Shown piece after piece: positions 24,488-33,052 of a stretch of DNA of 64,000 bases. Position 1 is the stretch's first letter. Every line of letters begins with the position of its first letter. Source of the stretch: Saccharothrix syringae (GTDB lineage: Bacteria; Actinomycetota; Actinomycetes; Mycobacteriales; Pseudonocardiaceae); the NCBI RefSeq assembly GCF_009498035.1, contig NZ_CP034550.1:5518001-5582000 (forward strand), in the 5' to 3' direction. A model generated the notes under the pieces. That model searched no databases. It saw only the letters and a program-made list of their open reading frames with translations, and was not told the DNA's origin. Both the position numbers and the translations under genes were made by a program.

Positions 24488-25268
24488 CCGGTCAGCCTAC
24501 GAGGCGGGCGGTGGGGGGCTCGTGGGGTGGTGAGGGCGGCGCCACGGGCCGGATCCCGATCGCCGCGCGTTCTCGGGTCGGCCGAGCCCCACCCCCGGCC
24601 GACCCGAACCCCGCCTCGCCGCGGACATGACCGCCTCGGGTGCCTGCTCCCCCGCTGCGCACAGCCCCGCCGGCAGCGCGACCACCGGACCGCGAGTCGG
24701 CCTCCGGCACGTCCCCGGCCGGGATCACGTCCCGGTGGTACCACTCCAGCGCCACCGCCGTACCGAGCTCGTAGCCACGCGCCCGCTCGCTCACCCGTTT
24801 CCGCAGGCCGATCCGCTCCAGCGGGTCCGGCCGCGCCCGCAACTCCCCCGCGCAACGCCTCGCCGGAGCGGTCTACGGGCGCGTCGCCGTCCCCGGTCGT
24901 GGTGCCCTGCACGTGAGGAGCGGGGGGACGCGGTCACCGGGCGTGTCGAACAGGTACCGACCGAGCAACCGTCACGCGCCCGGGCGGCGCGGCTGCGCGA
25001 GTGCACCCGGGCCCAGGGGATCTCGGCGGGGTGGCCCCGGCCGTCCGGTCGTACACCGGTCCCCGCCGCTCCGGGCGGCGAGCACCCGCCGTAAGACCTC
25101 ACGCACCGTCAAAGGATCACACACCCGAGTGACCGCCGAAGGTGGCAAGACCGCCACGACGTGTCGATCACATCGAGGTTGCCCTGGGATTGCCGACCCC
25201 CGACCAGGGGTACGAAATCAGGGTTACCACCGATGCCGCAGGACCCGAGCAGGGGGATGGTGGAGTTC
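24488..25268. other. 780-bp stretch without a sure gene
   Basis: Several overlapping open frames of Arg/Pro-rich composition exist on both strands. Only one minus-strand frame (24492-24842) has somewhat protein-like composition. The right part (25100-25268) should contain the promoter of the PspC gene. Confidence 0.5.
24492..24842 (-). CDS. Doubtful hypothetical protein
   Basis: A 116-residue frame starting with TTG at 24842. Residues ~5-45 (PLERIGLRKRVSERARGYEL and then GTAVALEWYHRDVIPAGD) look like real protein, while the rest is Gly/Ala/Pro low complexity. No family was recognised. It could be a fragment of a longer lost gene or chance. It lies immediately upstream of lnt in the same direction. 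Confidence 0.25.
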   Translation of the reverse strand: MRARPDPLERIGLRKRVSERARGYELGTAVALEWYHRDVIPAGDVPEADSRSGGRAAGGAVRSGGAGTRGGHVRGEAGFGSAGGGARPTRERAAIGIRPVAPPSPPHEPPTARLVG

Positions 25269-25454
25269 ATGACCACGTTGACCAGGCCGCAGAACCAGAA
25301 GGTGATCGCCGGCGTGTGCGCCGGGCTGGCCACCCGCTACGGATGGCGCCCCAACACCGTCCGGCTGCTGTTCGTGCTGTCCTGCCTGCTGCCCGGACCG
25401 CAGTTCATCGTCTACCTCGCGCTCTGGGTGATGATGCCCAAGCGCCCCTACTGA
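25269..25454 (+). CDS. PspC-domain membrane protein
   Basis: A 61-residue protein from ATG 25269 (an in-frame ATG at 25257 is possible). It is almost only a PspC domain: KVIAGVCAGLATRYGWRPNTVRLLFVLSCLLPGPQ and a hydrophobic segment ending WVMMPKRPY. PspC-type proteins take part in envelope-stress responses or anti-sigma signalling; short stand-alone forms are common in actinomycetes. Its stop overlaps the convergent TetR gene by 7 bases. Confidence 0.88.
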   Translation: MTTLTRPQNQKVIAGVCAGLATRYGWRPNTVRLLFVLSCLLPGPQFIVYLALWVMMPKRPY

Positions 25455-26191
25455 CCCGACCGCGACCGCACCAGCGCCTCGATCCCGTCCAGCACGCGCT
25501 CCAACCCGAACGTGAACGCGTGCTCCCCGTGGTACGCGGCGCCGTGCGCCTGGCCCGCCGCCGCGCCCACGCGGGCGGCCACGGGGAACCGCGCGGGGTC
25601 GAGCACCCGGGCCAGGAACGGGGCCGCCGCCTGCCACCACTGCTCGTCGGTCAGGCCGGTGCGCCGCCGCGCGCGGTCGGCCTCCACCGCCACCCGCGCG
25701 GCGGCCCGCACGTGGGCCAGCACGAGCCCCAGCACCGAGTCCATCTCCACGTCGGTCAACCCGATGCCGTCCACGGCGCGCAGCTCGTAGTCGTACTTGG
25801 CGGTCACCCCCGGGCCCAGCACCGACCGGTGCGCCTCGACCTCCAGCAGCCACGGGTGGCGCAGGTGCAGGTCCCAGTTCTGCCGCGCGATGTGCGTCAG
25901 CCGGGCCCGCCACCCGCCGGGGACCTCCGCCGGGCGCTCGGTCTCGCCCTGCACCGCGTCGACCATGGCGTCGACCAGCTCGGCCTTGCCCGGCACGTGC
26001 GTGTAGAGCGACATCGTGCCCACGCCCAGCCGGTCGGCCACCCGCCGCATCGACAGGGCGGCCAGGCCCTCGGCGTCGGCCAGCTCCACGGCCGCGGCCA
26101 CGATGCGGTCCACGCCCAGGTCCTTGCGCGCGGTGCGCTCGTTGGTGCGCCACAGCACCGCCAGGGTGCGGGCCGGGTCCTCGGTCGCCAC
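25448..26191 (-). CDS. TetR-family regulator (TetR_C-type ligand domain)
   Basis: 247 residues. The helix-turn-helix is at ~25-70 (DRIVAAAVELADAEGLAALSMRRVADRLGVGTMSLYTHVPGKAELV). The C-terminal domain with LRHPWLLEV and the FxxGLERVLDGIEAL end matches the TetR_C/tetracyclin-repressor-like group that often controls drug efflux. No transporter is adjacent; a GntR gene follows upstream in the same direction after 11 bases. It converges with pspC. Ligand and targets unknown. Confidence 0.88.
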   Translation of the reverse strand: MATEDPARTLAVLWRTNERTARKDLGVDRIVAAAVELADAEGLAALSMRRVADRLGVGTMSLYTHVPGKAELVDAMVDAVQGETERPAEVPGGWRARLTHIARQNWDLHLRHPWLLEVEAHRSVLGPGVTAKYDYELRAVDGIGLTDVEMDSVLGLVLAHVRAAARVAVEADRARRRTGLTDEQWWQAAAPFLARVLDPARFPVAARVGAAAGQAHGAAYHGEHAFTFGLERVLDGIEALVRSRSGQ

Positions 26192-26202
26192 GGGCGCCGA
26201 CC

Positions 26203-26568
26203 CTACGGGACGGGCCGGTCGGTCAGCGCGGCGCGCACGATCTCCAGCGCCTCCTGCGCGGCCAGGCCCTGCTCGCGCGCGGTGGCGGCGTAGGCGCGGG
26301 CCGCGCGCAGCACCCGTTCCCGGCTGCGCTCCCCCGCCGCGCTGACCACCGTCCCGGCTCTGCCGCGGGTCTCGATCAGACCCGCCTCCTCCAGCTCCCG
26401 GTAGGCGCGGGCCACGGTGTTGACCGCGATGCCCAGCTGCGCGGCCAGCGCCCGCACGGTGGGCAGGCGGGCGCCCGCGGCCAGCTCGCGGTCGGTGATC
26501 TTGCGGGCCAGCTGGGACCGCACCTGCTCGTAGGGCGGCACGGCGGAACCCGGGTCGAGGCTCAACAC
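26203..26568 (-). CDS. GntR-family regulator (YtrA-like, short)
   Basis: About 121 residues from GTG 26568. The N-terminus has the GntR winged helix: AVPPYEQVRSQLARKITDRELAAGARLPTVRALAAQLGIAVNTVARAYRELEEAGLIETRGRAGT. Only a short helical tail follows, as in the YtrA subfamily that usually regulates a neighbouring ABC transporter. No such transporter is in view. No clear ribosome site precedes the start, so the message may be leaderless or the start slightly different. Divergent from the FtsX-like secreted protein gene. Confidence 0.85.
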   Translation of the reverse strand: MLSLDPGSAVPPYEQVRSQLARKITDRELAAGARLPTVRALAAQLGIAVNTVARAYRELEEAGLIETRGRAGTVVSAAGERSRERVLRAARAYAATAREQGLAAQEALEIVRAALTDRPVP

Positions 26569-26637
26569 GTCGTCGATAGTGGCAGAGCGCGACCGCCGAG
26601 TCGCCCCGCCACCGCGGTCGGTGGCAGGGTTCGTACC

Positions 26638-27036
26638 ATGCCCACCCCCGTCGGGCCGCGCCTGCTGCTGCCGGCGGCCGCCCTCGCCCTGGCCGTCGCC
26701 GCGCTGCTGGCGCCGGTGCCCCGCCTGCGGGTCCCGGGCACGCCGACGGCCTACTGCACCGACCTGCGGCTGCTGTTCGGCACCGACGAGCAGATGCGCC
26801 GCGCCGCCGGGGAGTTCCGGCACGACCCGCGCGTGCGGGAGGTCCGGGAGGAGCGCACCAAGCTGGACAACCACCGGCTGCTCACCGGCGCGGAGGACCC
26901 GGAGGGCACCGCGCTGACCCCGGCGTCGCTGCGCCTGGTGGAGGCCGTCGGCGTCGACCCCGCCGACCTGGCCGACGAGCTGCGCGCCGAGCACCGGGTC
27001 AACCTCAGCGACGCCTGCGCCGACCACGAGCCCTAG
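26638..27036 (+). CDS. Secreted/anchored protein resembling FtsX extracellular domain
   Basis: 132 residues with a hydrophobic N-terminal segment (LLLPAAALALAVAALLAPV, ~10-28), either an anchor or an uncleaved signal. The outer part LRLLFGTDEQMRRAAGEF, DPRVREVREERTK and ALTPASLRLVEAVGVDPADLADELRA resembles the extracellular loop domain of actinobacterial FtsX, without the permease part. Two cysteines (near 40 and 128) could pair. Stand-alone proteins of this kind occur in actinomycetes; an effect on cell-wall hydrolase control is only inference. Confidence 0.6.
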   Translation: MPTPVGPRLLLPAAALALAVAALLAPVPRLRVPGTPTAYCTDLRLLFGTDEQMRRAAGEFRHDPRVREVREERTKLDNHRLLTGAEDPEGTALTPASLRLVEAVGVDPADLADELRAEHRVNLSDACADHEP

Positions 27037-27058
27037 CGGCGGGGCCGGCCGCGGGTCC

Positions 27059-27448
27059 TCACCGGGTCGCCGGGGTCACCACCGTGCCGCGGGCGCGGGT
27101 GGCCACCAGCGGCGGGTCGAGCACGTCGGCCGCCGACGGGCCGCGCTCCGGTGCCGAGCGGCACACCACGCGCAGCTCGAACTCCAGCTCCCGGGACCGG
27201 TTGCCGATGCGCACCAGGGTCGCGGTGGCCTCCACCACGTCGCCCGCCCGCACCGCGGCCAGGAACTCCACCGCGGTGTAGCCGGCGAACAGGCCCTCGT
27301 CGCCGTCGGTGCGGATCAGCAGCTCGGTGGCCACGTCACCGAACACCCCCAGCCCGTAGGCGCCGTCGACGAGGCTGCCCCCGTAGTGGGCGTGCGAGTG
27401 CGGGACGTAGCGCCGGTGGGTGACGGCGAAGCCCTCGGTCAGGCTCAC
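27059..27448 (-). CDS. kal: 3-aminobutyryl-CoA ammonia-lyase (Kal)
   Basis: 129 residues with a hot-dog fold; YVPHSHAHYGGSLVDGAYGLGVFGDVATEL at residues 14-43 is the conserved core of Kal. In lysine fermentation this enzyme turns L-3-aminobutyryl-CoA into crotonyl-CoA and ammonia. It is the last gene of the minus-strand operon; its GTG overlaps the kamE stop by four bases (27445-27448). The assignment rests on both motif and context. Crotonyl-CoA could enter butanoate or PHB metabolism, but those genes are not here. Confidence 0.85.
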   Translation of the reverse strand: MSLTEGFAVTHRRYVPHSHAHYGGSLVDGAYGLGVFGDVATELLIRTDGDEGLFAGYTAVEFLAAVRAGDVVEATATLVRIGNRSRELEFELRVVCRSAPERGPSAADVLDPPLVATRARGTVVTPATR

Positions 27449-28191
27449 GCGTGCTCCTTCCGCTGCTCCTTGACGGCGTGCACCAGGTAGCTGGCGACCT
27501 CACCGGGGGTGGTACCCCGGCCGAACACCCGGTCCACCCCCAGTTCGGCGGCCGCCAGGGGGTCGAAGCGGGGACCGCCCGCGACGAGCAGCGGCCGGCG
27601 CCGCCCCATCGCCTCGCGGAACGCCGCGGCCATCTCGCGGGTGTTGAGCAGGTGCGCGTCGCGCTGGGTGACCACCTGCGAGACCAGGACCGCGTCGGCC
27701 TTCTCCGCGCGGGCGCGGCGCACCAGCTCGGGCACCGACACCTGCGCGCCCAGGTTGACCACCCGCAGCTCCCGGTAGTACTCCAGCCCCTTCTCCCCGG
27801 CGAAGCCCTTGACGTTGAGGATGGCGTCGATGCCCACGGTGTGGGCGTCGGTGCCGATGCAGGCGCCGACCACGACCAGCTTGCGGCGCAGCAGCCGCTT
27901 CACCGCGCCGTTGACCTCCGCGGGCGAGAGCAGCGGGTACTCCCGCTCCACCACGCGCACCTGGTCGAGGTCGACCACGTGCCCCACGGGGCCGTAGACG
28001 ACGAAGAAGGTGAAGTCCTCGCCGATGGGTTTCGCGTGCACCACCATGGCCGGGTCGATGCCCATGCGGTTGGCCAGCTGCCGGGCGGCGCCCTCCGCCC
28101 TCGGACCCGCGGGCAGCGGCAGGGTGAACGAGGTCTGCACCATGCCGTCGCCGGTGGTGTCGCCGTAGGGCCGCACGTGTCGCCTGCTCAC
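27445..28191 (-). CDS. kamE: Lysine 5,6-aminomutase beta subunit
   Basis: 248 residues. The B12-binding motif D115-x-H117-x2-G120 (GTDAHTVGID) marks base-off cobalamin binding. Lys128 in NVKGFAG corresponds to the lysine that holds PLP in the open state (Lys144 in Acetoanaerobium). The Rossmann-like remainder has LVVVGACIG, VLVSQVVTQ and VAGGPR. With KamD it moves the terminal amino group of beta-lysine from C6 to C5, needing adenosylcobalamin and PLP. GTG start overlaps the kamD stop (28188-28191). Confidence 0.93.
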   Translation of the reverse strand: MSRRHVRPYGDTTGDGMVQTSFTLPLPAGPRAEGAARQLANRMGIDPAMVVHAKPIGEDFTFFVVYGPVGHVVDLDQVRVVEREYPLLSPAEVNGAVKRLLRRKLVVVGACIGTDAHTVGIDAILNVKGFAGEKGLEYYRELRVVNLGAQVSVPELVRRARAEKADAVLVSQVVTQRDAHLLNTREMAAAFREAMGRRRPLLVAGGPRFDPLAAAELGVDRVFGRGTTPGEVASYLVHAVKEQRKEHA

Positions 28192-29810
28192 CTGGCCACC
28201 TCCACCCGACCGACCCCCACCGGACCGACCCCCGCCGGACCACCGGGGTCCGCCTCCAGCAGTTCCGCGGCCGGGTTGAGGTAGTCCCCGGCCTTCTCCA
28301 CCACCCCGTCGGCGCCCTTGCCGCCGTCCGCGGGCCGGCGCATCAACCCGAACGTGCCCTCGGCGATGGCGGTGAGCAGGCCCTGGTCGACGATGCGCTC
28401 CAGCAGGTCCACCGCCTCGCCCAGCACCTGGTGGGCGCGCTTGACGATCAGCCCGTCGGGCGCGGGCCGGAAGTCCTCGGCCAGGCCGCCCGCGGCGTCG
28501 AGCACGTAGCGGACGTTGGCCAGCGCCAGGTCGCGGTCGGACAGCAGCGGGGTCACCACGGCCTCGGTCATCATGCCGACCAGCAGGATCGACTGGCCGG
28601 TGAGCACGCCGGCGAGGTTGAAGAACCCGTCGAGCAGGTAGCCGCGGAACACGTCGCCGGTCATGTGCTTGGTCGGCGGCATCCACTTCAGCGGCGCGTC
28701 GGGGAACAGCTCCCGGGCCAGCAGGGCGTGGGCCAGCTCCAGCCGGAACGACTCCGGCACGGTCGGGTCGACCTCGAAGGCGTGGCCGAGGCCCAGCAGG
28801 TGGTCGGGCAGGCCCGCCTCGTGCGCGAAGTGCTCGTTGAGCAGCTGGGAGACCGTGACGGTGTGCGCGGCGTCCACCGCGTCGGCGGTGGTGAGGTAGT
28901 TGTCCTCGCCGGTGTTGATGACGATCCCGGCGCGGGCGTGGACCTGCCGGGAGAACCGCTGGTCGACGAAGGTGCGGATCGGGTTGATGTCGCGGAACAG
29001 GATGCCGTACATGGAGTCGTTGAGCATCATGTCCAGCCGTTGCAGCCCGGCCAGCACGGCGATCTCGGGCATGCACAGGCCCGAGGCGTAGTTGGTCAGC
29101 CGCACGTAGCGGCCGACCTCGCGCGACACCCCGTCCAGCGCGGCCCGCATGACGCGGAAGTTCTCCTGGGTGGCGTAGGTGCCGGCGAAGCCGTGGTGGG
29201 TGGCGCCCTCGGGCACGTAGTCGAGCAGGGACTGGCCGGTGGAGCGGATCACGGCGATGACGTCGGCGCCGGCGCGGGCGGCGTTGCACGCCTGCACCAC
29301 GTCCTCGTCGATGTCGCCGGTGGCCACGATCAGGTAGATCCAGGGCCGCCGCGGCGGGTCGCCCAGCCGGGCCACCAGCTTGTCGCGCCGCGCGCGGTTG
29401 CGGTCGACGGTGCGCAGGCCCCGCCTGACCGCGGCGGTGGCGGCGCGGCGGGCGCGGTCGCGGTCGCGGCCGGTGGGCAGGCTGTAGCGGACCTGCCCGG
29501 CGGCGGTGGCCTCGGCCAGCTCGGTCAGGCCGCCCAGGTCGTGGCGGCGCAGCGCGTGGAACACCGGCAGCACCACGCCGTGCTCCAGGCCGCAGTGCTC
29601 GCGCACGGTGTCCACGACCCGGTTGACCCACGGCACGTCACCGGCGCGGTGGGTGGAGTCCGCGCCGGTGATGCCGGCCAGGCGCAGCGTGGCGCGCTCG
29701 ACCGCCACCGTGGTGTGGGCCCTGGCGATGGCCACGACGGGCTCGGCGGCGCGCGCGGCCAGCGCGCGCGCCTTGGCCACCACCTGCGGGTCCAGGTCGA
29801 GCAGCGCCAC
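28188..29810 (-). CDS. kamD: Lysine 5,6-aminomutase alpha subunit
   Basis: 540 residues from GTG 29810, near the family's ~515. The TIM-barrel core shows WIYLIVATGDIDEDVVQACNAARAGADVIAVIRSTGQSLLDYVPEG, YVRLTNYASGLCMPEIA, NDSMYGILFRDIN and HMTGDVFRGYLLDGFFN. The last ~20 residues (GPAGVGPVGVGRVEV) are a low-complexity extension. It forms the catalytic alpha2beta2 enzyme with KamE. Three bases separate it from the upstream amidohydrolase, so translation is probably coupled. Confidence 0.95.
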   Translation of the reverse strand: MALLDLDPQVVAKARALAARAAEPVVAIARAHTTVAVERATLRLAGITGADSTHRAGDVPWVNRVVDTVREHCGLEHGVVLPVFHALRRHDLGGLTELAEATAAGQVRYSLPTGRDRDRARRAATAAVRRGLRTVDRNRARRDKLVARLGDPPRRPWIYLIVATGDIDEDVVQACNAARAGADVIAVIRSTGQSLLDYVPEGATHHGFAGTYATQENFRVMRAALDGVSREVGRYVRLTNYASGLCMPEIAVLAGLQRLDMMLNDSMYGILFRDINPIRTFVDQRFSRQVHARAGIVINTGEDNYLTTADAVDAAHTVTVSQLLNEHFAHEAGLPDHLLGLGHAFEVDPTVPESFRLELAHALLARELFPDAPLKWMPPTKHMTGDVFRGYLLDGFFNLAGVLTGQSILLVGMMTEAVVTPLLSDRDLALANVRYVLDAAGGLAEDFRPAPDGLIVKRAHQVLGEAVDLLERIVDQGLLTAIAEGTFGLMRRPADGGKGADGVVEKAGDYLNPAAELLEADPGGPAGVGPVGVGRVEVAR

Positions 29811-29813
29811 GTC

Positions 29814-31364
29814 TCACTCCTCCTCGTGGATCGTGCGGCCGCGCAGCACGGTCCGCAGGCAGGTCGGTGCCGGCCCGTCGAGGGCGGGCAGGGCGGGCAC
29901 GCGCGAGCGCGGGTCGGTCGACCAGCGCTGCACGCGCGAGTCCGGTGCGGCCACCTCCAGCTCGCCCGCCCGCCACACCGCGTAGGTGGCGGGCGCGCCG
30001 GGCTGCAGGGTGCCGGTCAGGCCGTCGTCGACGCCGGCGGCGCGCCAGCCGCCGCGGGTGTGGGCGTTGAACGCCGCCCGCGGCGAGATGCCCGAGCCGT
30101 CGGTGCGGTGGTGCACCGCGGCCCTGACCGCGGCCCACGGGTCGACCCGCGTCACCGGCGCGTCCGAGCCCAGGGCCAGTACCAGCCCGGCGGCGGCCAG
30201 CCGGGAGAACGGGTTGAGCGCGGTGCCGCGGTCGACGCCCAGGCGCTGGGCGTACATGCCCGACGCCCCGCCCCACTCCCGGTCGAACAGCGGCTGCACC
30301 GAGGCCACCGCGCCGAACGAGCCCAGCAGGGCCGCCTGCTCGGCGGTGACCATCTCCAGGTGCTCCAGCCGGTGGCGGCGGGCGGCCAGGGCGGGCACGC
30401 CCACGACCGCGGCGGCCTTCTCGAACCCGGCGACCACGGCGGCCGCGGCGGCGTCGCCGATGACGTGGAACCCGCCCTGCAGGCCGGCGCGGGTGCAGGC
30501 CACCAGGTGCTCGGCCACGGCGTCGGCGTCGAGGTAGAGCGCGCCGCTGGTGTCGGGCGCGTCGGCGTAGGGCTCGCACAGCGCGGCGGTGCGCGAGCCC
30601 AGGGCGCCGTCGACGAACAGGTCGCCTGCCAGGCCGCGCACGGGCAGGTCGACCGGTTCGGTGGCCCCCCAGTAGCCGACCACGTCGAGCAGGTCGGTGG
30701 CCAGCAGGTCGGCCAGGTCGTCGCGGGAGGAGATGTCGGGGCCGGCGCACTCGTGCACCGAGGCGATGCCGCGGGAGGCGGCGTGGCGCAGGAACGCCGC
30801 CTGGGCGGCGCGGCGCCGCCCGACGGGGACGGCGTCCTTGGCCGCGCCGCGCACGTGGTGGTGCGCCGCGCGCGACAGCGGCCCGTCCGGGGACCAGCCG
30901 TCGGCGTCGCGGGCGCCGGGCGCCAGCTCCAGCAGGGCGGTGGAGGCCAGCGCGGAGTGCACGTCCACCCGGGAGAGGTAGACCCGCTTGCCGCCCGCGG
31001 CCTCGTCCAGCTCGGCGCGGGTGGGCGGGCGCCGCTCCGGCCAGCGCGTCTCGTCCCAGCCGTGCCCCCACACCGTCGGGCCCTCCGCGGCGCGCACCGC
31101 GTCGAGCAGCCCGGACAGCGAGGTGCAGCCGGTCAGGTCCAGGCCGGTCAGCAGCAGGCCCGCGGAGGTGGCGTGCACGTGGGCGTCCACGAACGCCGGC
31201 GCCACGAAGGCGCCCTCCAGGTCCACGACCTCGGCGCCGGGGTGCAGGGCGCGGCCGACGGAGTCCTGGCCCAGCCACACCACGGTGCCGTCGGCGACGG
31301 CCATCGCGGTGGCGTCGGGGTTGGTCGGGGAGTGGATGCGCCCGCCCACGAGGAGAGTAGTCAC
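29814..31364 (-). CDS. Amidohydrolase, YtcJ-like, inside the lysine operon
   Basis: 516 residues from GTG 31364, overlapping the kdd stop by four bases. Metal-dependent amidohydrolase motifs: HVHATSAG after VAPAFVDA, the TRVDVHSAL/GHGWDET region, HVIGDAAAA, HRLEHLEMVT and LGSDAPVTRVDP. The order matches YtcJ/NfdA-type N-substituted amide deformylases. No role for such an enzyme in the classical lysine fermentation pathway is known to me. It might hydrolyse an acylated amino intermediate, for example one formed to block cyclisation (inference). It occupies the place where kce (cleavage enzyme) might be expected. Confidence 0.85.
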   Translation of the reverse strand: MTTLLVGGRIHSPTNPDATAMAVADGTVVWLGQDSVGRALHPGAEVVDLEGAFVAPAFVDAHVHATSAGLLLTGLDLTGCTSLSGLLDAVRAAEGPTVWGHGWDETRWPERRPPTRAELDEAAGGKRVYLSRVDVHSALASTALLELAPGARDADGWSPDGPLSRAAHHHVRGAAKDAVPVGRRRAAQAAFLRHAASRGIASVHECAGPDISSRDDLADLLATDLLDVVGYWGATEPVDLPVRGLAGDLFVDGALGSRTAALCEPYADAPDTSGALYLDADAVAEHLVACTRAGLQGGFHVIGDAAAAAVVAGFEKAAAVVGVPALAARRHRLEHLEMVTAEQAALLGSFGAVASVQPLFDREWGGASGMYAQRLGVDRGTALNPFSRLAAAGLVLALGSDAPVTRVDPWAAVRAAVHHRTDGSGISPRAAFNAHTRGGWRAAGVDDGLTGTLQPGAPATYAVWRAGELEVAAPDSRVQRWSTDPRSRVPALPALDGPAPTCLRTVLRGRTIHEEE

Positions 31365-32377
31365 GCCTGCTGAGTCTGCCTGTGCTCGAACAGGGCCCGC
31401 ACGGTGGGCTCGGCGCGCAGCAGGTCCAGCGCGAACGCGGCGTGACCGGGCACGTAGCCGTTGCCCACCAGCATCTCCACGTCCGCGGCCAGCCCTTCGG
31501 CGCCCAGCGCGGCGGCCGGGAAGGAGGTGGCCATGGAGAAGAACACCACGGTGCCGCCGTCGGCGGTGGCCAGGATCGCGCCGTGCTCGCAGCCGGGCAC
31601 GTCCACGCACACCACGGTCACCTCCACCGGCTCGCCCACCGCGGCGGCCACGGCCACCGGGTCGCGCGCGTCGGCCACCACCACCTCGTCGGCCAGCCCG
31701 GCCGCGCGCACCGCCGCCGCCTCGGCCTGCGCGGGCACCAGCGCCACCAGCCTGCCGGCCCCGGCGCGGCGGGCGGCGGCCAGCGACAGCGAACCGGACT
31801 TGCCGCCGCCGCCCAGCACCAGCACCGAGCGCGCCGCCCGGCGGCGCACCACCCGGTCGGTCAGCGCCGGCGCGCCGCACACGTCGAGCACCGACAGCGC
31901 CAGCGCGTCGGGCAGGTCGTCGGGCAGCACCGCGGCGATCGAGCGGCCGAACAGCACCGCCGTGCCCGCGCACGGCACCTGCTCGTCGGTGCCGTCCCAG
32001 CGCTCCAGGCCGTCGGTGATGCGCAGCGGGGTCAGGGTCAGCGAGACCAGGGTGGCGATCCGGTCGCCCGGGCGCAGGCCCAGCGGCGAGTCCGGGCCGA
32101 CCTCGCGCACCGTGCCCAGCAGCATCCCGCCCGAGCCGGTGACCGGGTTCTGCACCTTCCCCCGCTCGGCGACGATGTCGAGCACCGCCCGCCGCAGGCC
32201 CGCCACGCCGTGCTCTTCGCGCAGCTGCCGGTAGGAGGCGGCGTCGAGGTTGAGCCGCTCGACGTCCACCACGACCTCGTCCGCGCCGCACACCGGCGTG
32301 GGGTCCAGCCGCCACGCCTGCTGCGGCAGCACGCCCGCCGGTTCCAGGACGCGGTGCAGACCATACGGCGAAGTCAT
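31361..32377 (-). CDS. kdd: L-erythro-3,5-diaminohexanoate dehydrogenase
   Basis: 338 residues, first gene of the operon. The N-terminus MTSPYGLHRVLEPAGVLPQQAWRLD and the body NPVTGSGGMLLGTVREVG and VLVLGGGGKSGSLSLAAARRAG (NAD(P)-binding) match Kdd of the lysine pathway. It oxidises 3,5-diaminohexanoate to 5-amino-3-oxohexanoate, releasing ammonia. The ATG lies 87 bases from a divergent acetyltransferase gene, and a 7-bp inverted repeat in that gap is a possible operator for the operon. Confidence 0.92.
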   Translation of the reverse strand: MTSPYGLHRVLEPAGVLPQQAWRLDPTPVCGADEVVVDVERLNLDAASYRQLREEHGVAGLRRAVLDIVAERGKVQNPVTGSGGMLLGTVREVGPDSPLGLRPGDRIATLVSLTLTPLRITDGLERWDGTDEQVPCAGTAVLFGRSIAAVLPDDLPDALALSVLDVCGAPALTDRVVRRRAARSVLVLGGGGKSGSLSLAAARRAGAGRLVALVPAQAEAAAVRAAGLADEVVVADARDPVAVAAAVGEPVEVTVVCVDVPGCEHGAILATADGGTVVFFSMATSFPAAALGAEGLAADVEMLVGNGYVPGHAAFALDLLRAEPTVRALFEHRQTQQA

Positions 32378-32416
32378 GGAAATCCTCCGGTCGAATCACC
32401 TCTGACCCGAATATCT

Positions 32417-32442
32417 TTGCGCGCAGCGTCAAGATCGCGCAA
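32417..32442. promoter_or_regulatory. Inverted repeat in the kdd/acetyltransferase divergent promoter
   Basis: TTGCGCG (32417-32423) and CGCGCAA (32436-32442) are exact complements, 12 bases apart. ATCTT/AAGAT sits at the same place as a second dyad. Centre-to-centre it fits an operator in the 87-base gap between divergent starts. Confidence 0.55.
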
Positions 32443-32464
32443 GGACGGGGAGTACAGTTCCGCC

Positions 32465-33052
32465 ATGGAGCGCGGCGACGGGCGCGGTGACGGGCGCGGC
32501 ATGCGCGAGCGGATGCTCGCGGGGGACCTGTTCCGGGGCGACGACCCGGAGCTGCTGGAGGACGCGGCCCGGGCCGACGACCTGGTGCGCGCCTACAACG
32601 ACACCTCCGCGCGCCAGGCCGCCCTGCGCCGGCGCCTGCTGGCCGACCTGTTCGGCGAGGTCGGCGAGGACGTGGTGGTCCTGCCGCCGCTGCGCGTGGA
32701 CTTCGGCCGCAACACCCGCGTGGGGCCGCGCACGTTCGCCAACACCGGCCTGGTCGTGCTCGACGTCGCGCCGGTCGCCATCGGCGCGGACGTGCTGATG
32801 GGGCCCAACGTCCAGCTGATCACCTCGACCCACCCGGTCGACCCGGCCGGGCGCCGCGCCAAGTGGGTCAGGGGCGCGCCCGTGGTCGTCGGCGAGAACG
32901 TGTGGCTGGGCGGCGGCGTGATCGTGCTGCCCGGGGTCAGCATCGGCGCGGACACCGTGGTCGGGGCGGGCGCGGTGGTGACCCGCGACCTGCCCGCCGG
33001 CGTCGTCGCGGTCGGCAACCCCGCGCGCGTGATCCGCCGCGTCGACTCCTGA
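32465..33052 (+). CDS. Sugar O-acetyltransferase (maltose/galactoside acetyltransferase-like)
   Basis: 195 residues from ATG 32465; an in-frame ATG at 32501 (MRERMLAGDLF) gives the more typical N-terminus. The Mac domain (RMLAGDLFRGDDPELLEDA) is followed by left-handed beta-helix hexapeptide repeats, the catalytic His in ITSTHPVDPAGR and the end VVAVGNPARVIRRV. It transfers acetyl from acetyl-CoA to a sugar hydroxyl. Divergent from kdd; a link to the lysine operon is not evident beyond the shared promoter region. Confidence 0.9.
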   Translation: MERGDGRGDGRGMRERMLAGDLFRGDDPELLEDAARADDLVRAYNDTSARQAALRRRLLADLFGEVGEDVVVLPPLRVDFGRNTRVGPRTFANTGLVVLDVAPVAIGADVLMGPNVQLITSTHPVDPAGRRAKWVRGAPVVVGENVWLGGGVIVLPGVSIGADTVVGAGAVVTRDLPAGVVAVGNPARVIRRVDS

